Below, piece by piece: positions 21,648-29,015 of a DNA stretch of 64,000 bases. This DNA comes from Candidatus Gastranaerophilales bacterium (lineage in GTDB: Bacteria; Cyanobacteriota; Vampirovibrionia; Gastranaerophilales; Gastranaerophilaceae). The stretch lies in the NCBI GenBank assembly GCA_944325185.1, contig CALUZA010000032.1, positions 23,298-87,297 of the forward strand, written 5' to 3'. How positions within the stretch are numbered: position 1 is the stretch's first letter; each line of letters opens with the position of its first letter. The position numbers and the translations under genes are program-made. Below the pieces are notes generated by a model that saw only the letters and a list, made by a program, of their open reading frames with translations, did not search any database and was not told where the DNA came from.

Positions 21648-23253
21648 AATTATCTGTTACCCCTACTTTGTTATTATTAAATTCGACAGCTTTATGCGGA
21701 AAATCTGCTCTGTAATGAGCTCCGATTGAATTTCTACGCTTAAGTGCAGAATTTACAATTAGTTCTGCAACACAAAGTGCATTTTTAAGTTCATACTTCT
21801 TTCTTGAATTTGAAATAACACTCTCTACTCTCAATTTTAAACTGTTAATCACATCTTTTGCATGTTTAAGACCATTTTCGGTTCTGATAATACCAACATA
21901 TTCAGTCATTGTTTGCTTCAACTCACCAAATAAAATATTAATAAAATCTTCTTGGCTATCAGCAAAAGAATCTTCTGATAAATATTTTTCAAGTATATTT
22001 TTAATACTTTCATCATGCTTTTTGGGCGCAGGAATTGCATTTTTAGAAAAATGTTCACATAGTCTTTCTGCAAAAACACCGCACTCTAATAAAGAATTTG
22101 ACGCTAATCTGTTTGCGCCATGCAACCCAGTGCAAGCGCATTCACCAATCGCATACAAATTTTTTATTGATGTTTTTGAATATGTATCAACTTTAATTCC
22201 ACCCATAAAATAATGCTCGGCAGGAATAACAGGAATCAAACCGGAGCTTAAATTAATATTATTTTCTTCGCATAACTTAGTAATTGTTGGGAAACGCAAC
22301 TTGAATTTTTCAATACCTATTTGAGAAATATCTAAATTAACGTATTCACTTTTTGTTAATTTAATTTGCTCGTTAATTGCTCTTGCAACAACATCTCTTG
22401 GTGCTAAATCCGCTAAATGATGATAATTTTTTGCAAAATAATCTCCATCCAAATCAACTAATTTTGCACCTTCCCCACGTGCAGACTCCGAAACAAGAGG
22501 CATGCTAAATTTATCTTTACAATATAGGGCAGTCGGATGAAATTGTACAAATTCCATATCGGACACTTCCGCTCCGGCATTATATGCAAGCGCAATTCCG
22601 TCGCCTGTTGATACAGAGGGGTTCGTAGTATTTTTATATAATTGTCCTATCCCACCTGTTGCTATTACTACATTGTTTGAATAAATCGCTTCATAGTAGT
22701 CATTTTGCCAATTATAAACAACCAAACCCTTGCAAATATTTTTAGCATCGATTAAAAGCTCAAGCGCCATTGTGTTGTCATATAATTCAACATTATCAGT
22801 ATTTTTAAGCCTATTGCACAGAGTTTCTTCAATTACTCTTCCTGTTGAATCACCCTCAGAATGAAGTATTCTCGGGCAGCTGTGAGCCCCTTCCAATGTA
22901 AAATTTAATACATTATTTTCATTTTTATCAAATTTAACACCAAATCTCATTAATTCTTGAGCAATATTTGAAGATAACTCAGAAACAATTTTAACAGCAT
23001 TTAAATTATTTAAACCGCAGCCAGCTTTAATCGTGTCCTTAATGTGCGAAGAAACAGAATCCGATTTATTTATTTCGGGAATTACAGACACTATACCACC
23101 TTGAGCTAAAGCGGACGAACCTGAAAATAGGTTTTCTTTTGTTACAAGTAATATTCCATCATTAAAATTTCTGCATTCGGATAGTCTGTTTGCAAGATAT
23201 AAACCGCTAATACCGCTTCCAACAATTACTACGCTATATTTTGAATATCTCAT
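21625..23253 (-). CDS. nadB: L-aspartate oxidase
   Basis: NadB oxidises L-aspartate to iminoaspartate with FAD, the first step of de novo NAD synthesis. The FAD-binding GxGxxG loop is VVIVGSGISGLYLANRL. Other family stretches are SSALAQGG, GAHSCPRILHSEGDSTGR, EFVQFHPTALY, SESARGEGA and GECACTGLHGANRLASNSLLE. The C-terminal helical domain is present. At 542 residues it is complete. AAGGAAA precedes the ATG. It is the first gene of nadB-nadC and divergent from gpmI. Confidence 0.96.
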   Translation of the reverse strand: MRYSKYSVVIVGSGISGLYLANRLSECRNFNDGILLVTKENLFSGSSALAQGGIVSVIPEINKSDSVSSHIKDTIKAGCGLNNLNAVKIVSELSSNIAQELMRFGVKFDKNENNVLNFTLEGAHSCPRILHSEGDSTGRVIEETLCNRLKNTDNVELYDNTMALELLIDAKNICKGLVVYNWQNDYYEAIYSNNVVIATGGIGQLYKNTTNPSVSTGDGIALAYNAGAEVSDMEFVQFHPTALYCKDKFSMPLVSESARGEGAKLVDLDGDYFAKNYHHLADLAPRDVVARAINEQIKLTKSEYVNLDISQIGIEKFKLRFPTITKLCEENNINLSSGLIPVIPAEHYFMGGIKVDTYSKTSIKNLYAIGECACTGLHGANRLASNSLLECGVFAERLCEHFSKNAIPAPKKHDESIKNILEKYLSEDSFADSQEDFINILFGELKQTMTEYVGIIRTENGLKHAKDVINSLKLRVESVISNSRKKYELKNALCVAELIVNSALKRRNSIGAHYRADFPHKAVEFNNNKVGVTDNYDKLLVK

Positions 23254-23367
23254 GATAATTTCCTTAACTAATAAAATAATAATATAAAAACAAATTAAAT
23301 AAAATCTGGTCTGTATAATGTATTTTTTCTATGTTAAAATTATGTTCGAAAAAAAGAGAGGTACTAT

Positions 23368-24906
23368 ATGTCAAATACTAAAAAAAGAACCCTGCTTTGC
23401 ATATTAGACGGATGGGGTATTTCAAAAGATACTAAATACAATGCTGTTTACAGCGCAAAAACTCCAAACTTCGACAAGTTTATGTCCGAAATGTCATCAA
23501 CAACAATCCATGCAGACGGACTCAACGTCGGACTGCCGGAAGGTCAAATGGGTAATTCTGAGGTTGGGCACTTAAATATCGGCGCAGGAAGAATTGTTTA
23601 TCAAGAATTGACAAGAATTAACAAATCTATTGATGAAGGTGAATTTTTCAAAAATGAAGAATTTATGGCTGCAATCGACCATGTTAAGAAAAACAATTCA
23701 GCGTTACATATCTGGGGATTAGTTTCCACAGGCGGAGTTCATAGCTCACTAAAACACCTTAAAGCCTTGATTGAAATGGCAGCAAAAAACAATTTAAAAG
23801 ATGTTTATATTCACGCATTTTTGGATGGACGTGACACTCCTCCAAAATCTGCTTATGAATATCTAAATGAAATTGAAAATGAACTCAAAAAATATAATCT
23901 ACCTCCGATTGCATCGATTATTGGTCGTTATTGGGCCATGGATCGTGATAAACGTTGGGATAGAGTTGAAAGAGCTTATAATTGTTTAACTTTAGGTGAA
24001 GGAATTAAGGAAAACTCCTCAAAAGAAGCAATTGAAAATTCATATAAAAACGATATTACCGATGAATTTGTTGAACCGGCGGTAATATCTAAAAGACGAG
24101 TAGAAGATAACGATGCTGTAATTTTCTTTAACTACAGACCAGACAGAGCAAGAGAAATTACAAGAGCATTTAATGATGAAAACTTTGACGGATTTAACAG
24201 GAAAAAAGTTATTAAAAACCTTTATTATGTTTGCATGACGCAATATGATGAAACATTCAAAGTTCCTGTTGCTTTCAGACCGCAAACATTAACAAATATA
24301 TTAGGTGACGTGCTTGATAACAACAACATAAAACAATTCAGAACAGCGGAAACCGAAAAATATGCTCACATTACATTTTTCTTTAATGGCGGGGTAGAAA
24401 AATCAGGCAAATTAGAAACAAGAGCGCTTGTTAATTCACCAAAAGTTGCAACATACGACTTAAAACCCGAAATGAGTGCTTATGAAGTATGTGATAACGT
24501 ATTAAAAGCACTTGATGATGACGAATATGGTTTTATTTTAGTTAATTTTGCTAATCCTGATATGGTTGGACACACAGGCGTTATGGAAGCTGCAATTAAA
24601 GCATGTGAAGCAGTTGACGAATGTGTTGGAAAAATTGCAAATAAAGCAATTGAAAATAACGTTACAATGATTATTACAGCTGACCATGGAAATGCAGAAT
24701 GGATGTATAATGAACAAACCCACGCTCCTCAAACCGCTCACACAACAAATGTTGTACCTTTTATAATTGTATCTAAAGACAAATTTGAATTAAATGAAAC
24801 AGGTGCTCTATGTGACATTGCTCCGACAATTTTAGCATTAATGGATATCGAGCAGCCAAAAGAAATGACAGGACATTCAATTATAAAAGCAATGGCAAGA
24901 AAATAA
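23368..24906 (+). CDS. gpmI: 2,3-bisphosphoglycerate-independent phosphoglycerate mutase
   Basis: GpmI interconverts 3- and 2-phosphoglycerate in glycolysis using two Mn ions and a phosphoserine intermediate. The N-terminal metal site is CILDGWGIS; the catalytic serine is in GNSEVGHLNIGAGR; the substrate region HAFLDGRDTPP and the C-terminal TADHGNAEWM metal ligands are all present. Length 512 is typical. AGAGAGG provides a ribosome site. It is monocistronic with a terminator immediately downstream. Confidence 0.97.
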   Translation: MSNTKKRTLLCILDGWGISKDTKYNAVYSAKTPNFDKFMSEMSSTTIHADGLNVGLPEGQMGNSEVGHLNIGAGRIVYQELTRINKSIDEGEFFKNEEFMAAIDHVKKNNSALHIWGLVSTGGVHSSLKHLKALIEMAAKNNLKDVYIHAFLDGRDTPPKSAYEYLNEIENELKKYNLPPIASIIGRYWAMDRDKRWDRVERAYNCLTLGEGIKENSSKEAIENSYKNDITDEFVEPAVISKRRVEDNDAVIFFNYRPDRAREITRAFNDENFDGFNRKKVIKNLYYVCMTQYDETFKVPVAFRPQTLTNILGDVLDNNNIKQFRTAETEKYAHITFFFNGGVEKSGKLETRALVNSPKVATYDLKPEMSAYEVCDNVLKALDDDEYGFILVNFANPDMVGHTGVMEAAIKACEAVDECVGKIANKAIENNVTMIITADHGNAEWMYNEQTHAPQTAHTTNVVPFIIVSKDKFELNETGALCDIAPTILALMDIEQPKEMTGHSIIKAMARK

Positions 24907-24922
24907 AAAATAGATTAATAAT

Positions 24923-24958
24923 AAAAACTTCCCGACTTCACATTCGGGAAGTTTTTTT
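24923..24958. terminator. Terminator after gpmI, overlapping the end of lgt
   Basis: A 13-base-pair stem pairs AAAAACTTCCCGA (24923-24935) with TCGGGAAGTTTTT (24944-24956), with an 8-base loop and a T tail to 24958. The right half overlaps the last codons of the convergent lgt gene. The A run on the other side lets it work for lgt as well. Confidence 0.92.
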
Positions 24959-25738
24959 AAATATAAAAAATAAATTTAATAATCCAAATAATAAAATTGC
25001 AATACTTAAAATTGTAGCTATTGGAATTGAACTTATATTCATAACGCTATCTATCCTAATAGATTCGATTATAATCCTTATAATAGAATAAAAAATTAAA
25101 TATAAAGAAAATATTATCCCGTTTTTTAAATCTTTTTTTAAAAATAATAAAATCAAAATCAAAAATAAAATAAAATTTAAAACACTTTCATACAAAAAAG
25201 TTGGATGAAAATATTCATAATTAGCGTAAGCAAGGGGTCTTTGAGTATAGTCAACAAATAATTTTAAAAAAGATAAAGAAGGCTTTCCAAAAGCTTCTTG
25301 ATTAAAATAATTTCCCCATCTGCCAATTGACTGACACAAGGGCATAAGTAGTGCAAAAAAATCTAAATATCTATATATATTTTCTTTTTTTAAACTTAAA
25401 TAAATAATTAAAGTCAAAATTCCAAAAATTATCGCGCCATATATTGATAAACCCCCATGGTTTATCATTATCATTTCTTTTGGATGATTAGAATAAAAAT
25501 TGAAATCACCAATAATGTAAAATATCCTTGCACCTATTATTGAAAATACAACTACGTAAAAAATGCTATCTAAAAAAACTTCGGCAGCTTTTTTTCCTTC
25601 TTTTTTTAAAAAAAGAAAATACCCTAATATTACTCCCGTAAAAATTGAAAAAGCTAATATTATGCCATACCATCTTATGGGAAAATTAAAAATTTCAAAT
25701 GCAATCGGGCTTGTGGGCGGATAAATTACAAAATCCAT
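24938..25738 (-). CDS. lgt: Prolipoprotein diacylglyceryl transferase
   Basis: Lgt moves a diacylglyceryl group from phosphatidylglycerol to the cysteine of prolipoproteins in the inner membrane. The 266-residue protein has about seven membrane segments. The Lgt signature appears as SIGRWGNYFNQEAFG, where most families have GRxGNFxNxE. The HGGLSIYGAI stretch contains the conserved His-Gly-Gly. Length is normal. The preceding TPR gene ends 3 bases upstream, so the two are cotranscribed, with the TPR gene first. Confidence 0.95.
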   Translation of the reverse strand: MDFVIYPPTSPIAFEIFNFPIRWYGIILAFSIFTGVILGYFLFLKKEGKKAAEVFLDSIFYVVVFSIIGARIFYIIGDFNFYSNHPKEMIMINHGGLSIYGAIIFGILTLIIYLSLKKENIYRYLDFFALLMPLCQSIGRWGNYFNQEAFGKPSLSFLKLFVDYTQRPLAYANYEYFHPTFLYESVLNFILFLILILLFLKKDLKNGIIFSLYLIFYSIIRIIIESIRIDSVMNISSIPIATILSIAILLFGLLNLFFIFKKTSRM

Positions 25739-25741
25739 GGT

Positions 25742-26305
25742 TTATTCCAAATTAAATTGAGCTTTTTTTTCAGCTATTTTTTGTTTATTTTGATCTACGA
25801 CACTTATGACTTCATTCACATCTTCCGCAGTTGGAACAAGAGAAGCATATTTATCAAAAGCATCGTTTGCTTGTGTCAAATAATCAACATAATTTTTTGC
25901 CATTTTATAAGCTTCTTCAGGGTTATTGTAAACTATTTCTTCTTCTAGTCCGTCCGGGGTTTTTTTATGGTATATATTGTCTGCAAGGCAGTTGCTTGCA
26001 ACACCTAAAGTATAAAATACTGCAGGTTCATCTTTTATAAGCTTTTCTGCTTCTTTAATTTGCGTAAAAGCTTTTTGACAATCACCAACTCTTAAATAAG
26101 CAACAGCAAGATTATATCTGGATTCATACACGGCTCCATCTAAATCAATCGAAGATTCAAGTCTTGAAATTGCAGCCGGATAATTTCCATCCTCAATATA
26201 TTGTGCTGCAATTTGATTTAATTCATGTACTGCAAATGTATTCACACAAGCACCGGATACAACTGCTAAGAATAATATTGCTACAAAAGAAAGTAATTTT
26301 CTCAT
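25742..26305 (-). CDS. Exported TPR protein upstream of lgt
   Basis: A 187-residue protein with an N-terminal export signal (MRKLLSFVAILFLAVVSG). A cysteine at position 20 (SGACVN) could be a lipobox, though Ser at -3 is unusual, so a plain signal peptide is also possible. Residues about 28-105 form two to three TPR-like helix pairs (YIEDGNYPAAISRLESSIDL, YNLAVAYLRVGDCQKAFTQI). The function is unknown; TPRs mediate protein contacts. Being in the lgt operon makes a lipoprotein or envelope assembly role an attractive guess. Confidence 0.75.
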   Translation of the reverse strand: MRKLLSFVAILFLAVVSGACVNTFAVHELNQIAAQYIEDGNYPAAISRLESSIDLDGAVYESRYNLAVAYLRVGDCQKAFTQIKEAEKLIKDEPAVFYTLGVASNCLADNIYHKKTPDGLEEEIVYNNPEEAYKMAKNYVDYLTQANDAFDKYASLVPTAEDVNEVISVVDQNKQKIAEKKAQFNLE

Positions 26306-26417
26306 TATTAATTCCTTATAAAATTTTTATTAAGATTTTACTACATGCTACTTTATAAGAATATTTGTGATACATTTAAATGTAAATCATACATTTGATT
26401 AATTTTTTTACCGGAGT

Positions 26418-27173
26418 ATGAAATTGAAAAATTATATTTTATTGGAATATCAGGAGAATTTTGCTGACAATTTAAGCGTTATTGCCTATGGCAAGATTTT
26501 AGAAAGAAATACAAACTCGCATTGCTACTTTGAAAACGACACCAAAAAAAGAGTAAAATTTGAAAATTTTATGTCAAATTTTAATCTTGATTATGATTTT
26601 ATCTCAACATCAAGAGTAAAGGAAATTGCAAAGAAAGCATATTTAGCGAATAGATTTCCACTAATTAACAATAAAAATAAAATTTTAAAATACAATCATT
26701 TCAAAATTAATGATATAGATTTAATCTCTGATGATATTAAATCTATGATTAAATTCAATCACCTAAATTTTATAACAAATTATGATATACTTGAAGAAAT
26801 AGAACAAAATCAGTCCATAGGGTTGTATATAAACAAAAATGACATCAAAGAAATAGAAAATTCAGATTATATTTTAAGAGCCACAGAAAGACTTAACAAA
26901 TATATAAAGAAACCTAAATTATATATTTTCACGGATAGAAATTTTGAAACAAAAGTAAAGTCATATATCGACTTTAAAATTATAAATCTGTCAGACTGGA
27001 GAGAAGAGTTTTACTTTTTAACTGCGTGCAAACACAAAATCATATTAAACACAAAAAACTCTTATTCCGAAGGATTTTGGGCAGCAATTTTGAATAAAAA
27101 AGATTATCATATAAATGTTTACGATAAAAAAATTAAAACAAAATACAAACACAATAATTGGATAGCAGTTTAA
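26418..27173 (+). CDS. Divergent glycosyltransferase, GT11 (fucosyltransferase)-like
   Basis: The pattern is that of GT11 alpha-1,2-fucosyltransferase-like enzymes. The second half has YILRATERLNKYIKKP, YIFTDR, then EEFYF (196-200), CKHKIILN (204-211) and NSYSEGFWAAILN (214-226), matching the family's '[26 protein letters not shown]' layout at short-motif level. The donor-binding H-x-R-R-x-D motif expected near residue 135 is not present; the equivalent strand reads SIGLYINKND. It may have lost activity or use another donor. 251 residues; single gene. GGAG is only one base from the ATG at 26418, so a TTG at 26424 may be the true start. Recognition is by eye and moderately sure. Confidence 0.5.
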   Translation: MKLKNYILLEYQENFADNLSVIAYGKILERNTNSHCYFENDTKKRVKFENFMSNFNLDYDFISTSRVKEIAKKAYLANRFPLINNKNKILKYNHFKINDIDLISDDIKSMIKFNHLNFITNYDILEEIEQNQSIGLYINKNDIKEIENSDYILRATERLNKYIKKPKLYIFTDRNFETKVKSYIDFKIINLSDWREEFYFLTACKHKIILNTKNSYSEGFWAAILNKKDYHINVYDKKIKTKYKHNNWIAV

Positions 27174-27181
27174 TTTTTTAA

Positions 27182-27802
27182 TTATTCAAGCGGCTGCTTT
27201 ATATAAACTCCGTCGCCACCGAGATACTCAACTTCTTTTCCATTAATATAGAGATAAATTGGCCTATTTGGAGAATATGTTTTTATTGTTTTTGACAATT
27301 GCTTAACTCGGCTTTCAATACTTTGAGATCCGCCACCATTACCAAAATTAGATGAAAGATTTACAATTAATCCCTTATCTTCATTTCTAACAGAAATTAA
27401 ATCAACATTAGCAGGAATTTCAGAATATATGCCTTTCTTTGTTTCAGAAATTGTAGGCCCTTTTAAAAGCAAAGAAATTGTTGTTTCAAGAGAAGGTTTA
27501 CTTGTAAGCATGCGCTTAACAGGAATTAGTGCGCCATTATTCGAGTAAAAATAGCAGGTATGTGCGTATTTTTTAACTTCAGGCTTAACTGTTTCTTGTG
27601 TTTTTGGAGTTTGCGGAGTTTGAACAATAGGGTTTTCTTTAATTGGCGCACTCTCGGTAAAATCATCATGTGTGCCAAAAACAGGACTTTCTTTTGATAC
27701 AAATAAATCAGAATTATAGCTTTCAGTTGAAAAATATTTATAACCTAAAAACCCAAACGTCAATACTAAACAAACAAAAAATGTCTTAAAAAATGCGCCC
27801 AT
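27182..27802 (-). CDS. GerMN-domain membrane-anchored protein
   Basis: A 206-residue protein with one N-terminal membrane anchor (residues about 5-22), a Pro/Thr/Glu-rich linker, and a GerMN domain from about residue 80 to the end (LLKGPTISETKKGIYSEIP, PIYLYINGKEVEYLGGDG). GerMN domains were first seen in spore germination protein GerM but also occur in non-sporulating bacteria, including cyanobacteria, as envelope proteins. It directly follows truB in the infB-rbfA-truB operon (1 base gap). The function is not known; a cell-wall role is inference. Confidence 0.82.
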   Translation of the reverse strand: MGAFFKTFFVCLVLTFGFLGYKYFSTESYNSDLFVSKESPVFGTHDDFTESAPIKENPIVQTPQTPKTQETVKPEVKKYAHTCYFYSNNGALIPVKRMLTSKPSLETTISLLLKGPTISETKKGIYSEIPANVDLISVRNEDKGLIVNLSSNFGNGGGSQSIESRVKQLSKTIKTYSPNRPIYLYINGKEVEYLGGDGVYIKQPLE

Positions 27803-27803
27803 C

Positions 27804-28649
27804 TCAATTTCCCCTAAATACTTTTTTTGGCTTAATTAGATTATCTGATAAATTTGCAAATGACACAAGTTTATTATTTTTTGTTAATAAAACTTTATCA
27901 GTTTTAAATAAATTATTATTGCAAATAAAGTTTCCATTCATTACTCTATTGTATTCAATTTCATTTAATTCATATTTATCAAATGGTAACACATCAAGAG
28001 GATTTATTTTATTAAATTCATCACTATCCAAATCATCCGAATTTTGAATTGAAAAATTACCGGCTTCAATTCTTGATAAATTCGTTATATATGCACCGCA
28101 TTTTAATTTTTCACCGATGTCATAAGCAAGAGATCGAATATAAGTACCCTTTTTGCAATGTACGAGAATTTTTACATTTTCATAAGAACTAAATTCCAAT
28201 AGTTCTATAGAATGGATTTCTATTTCACGAGGCTCAATTTGAAATTCAAAATCAGAATTTATTCTTGATAAATCACACAACTTTTTCCCGTTAATTTTTA
28301 TTGCACTATATTTTGGGGGTACTTGCAAAGTTTTACCCAAAAAAGAATTTAAAGTGCACAGAAGCTTATCTTTAGTAAAACTCGGCTTAGCTATAAATCT
28401 TTTTTCTCCTTCATCATCATACGTATCTGTTACATAGCCAAAACAAATATCGGCAATATATTTTTTATCCGAAGGAAGGTAGTCCAAAAGCTTGGTACAT
28501 TCACCAACTCCGACCTGCAACACGCCTGATGCCAAAGGATCAAGCGTACCTGAATGACCAATTTGTTTAATAGATAACTTTTTTCTTAAAATTCTTATTA
28601 CATCAAATGAAGATATACCCTTAGGCTTATTAATATTAAGAAAAAACAT
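27804..28649 (-). CDS. truB: tRNA pseudouridine-55 synthase
   Basis: TruB isomerises U55 in the T loop of tRNAs. The catalytic aspartate is D37 in GHSGTLDPLASG; KPKGISSFDV and the later KCGAYITNLSRIEAG and GTYIRSLAYDIGEKL elements fit. Length 281 is normal for the short form. The ATG follows the rbfA stop codon directly, so coupling is expected. It sits in the widely conserved infB-rbfA-truB order. Confidence 0.95.
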   Translation of the reverse strand: MFFLNINKPKGISSFDVIRILRKKLSIKQIGHSGTLDPLASGVLQVGVGECTKLLDYLPSDKKYIADICFGYVTDTYDDEGEKRFIAKPSFTKDKLLCTLNSFLGKTLQVPPKYSAIKINGKKLCDLSRINSDFEFQIEPREIEIHSIELLEFSSYENVKILVHCKKGTYIRSLAYDIGEKLKCGAYITNLSRIEAGNFSIQNSDDLDSDEFNKINPLDVLPFDKYELNEIEYNRVMNGNFICNNNLFKTDKVLLTKNNKLVSFANLSDNLIKPKKVFRGN

Positions 28650-29000
28650 CTATAGCTCGCCACGCTCAATTTTGTTTATTAATTCAGTCATTCTGGCGCC
28701 TTTTTCAAGTGATTCATCCAAAATGAAAAGCAATGTAGGAGTTTTTCTAAGGCGTATTCTTTTTCCTACCTCATGACGAATTTGTCCAACATGTCTTTCA
28801 AGAGCTTTTGATGTTCTTTCTTTTGCATTTTCGTCGCCATAGACACTATAAAAAACTCTTGCAGCAGAATTATCCGATGAAACATCAACATCTGTAATTG
28901 AAACCATACCACAAATATCGCGATCTTTAATTTCTCTAAATATAATATCAGATATCTCGCGCATTAATGCTTTTCTTACTCTTTCATTTCTTAATGACAT
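28650..29000 (-). CDS. rbfA: Ribosome-binding factor A
   Basis: RbfA binds the 30S subunit and helps mature the 5' end of 16S rRNA. The 116-residue product opens with RNERVRKALMREISDIIFRE and has a KH-like core (VSITDVDVSSDNSAARVFYS), ending RLRKTPTLLFILDESLEKGARM, the most conserved segment. It lies between infB (15-base gap) and truB (no gap). Confidence 0.95.
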   Translation of the reverse strand: MSLRNERVRKALMREISDIIFREIKDRDICGMVSITDVDVSSDNSAARVFYSVYGDENAKERTSKALERHVGQIRHEVGKRIRLRKTPTLLFILDESLEKGARMTELINKIERGEL

Positions 29001-29015
29001 ATTTTTTCTCTTAAA

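Noticed and set aside
23254..23367. Divergent nadB-gpmI promoters (a TATAAT is at 23314)
   Set aside because: No matching -35 at a proper spacing could be seen, so the site is too uncertain to annotate.
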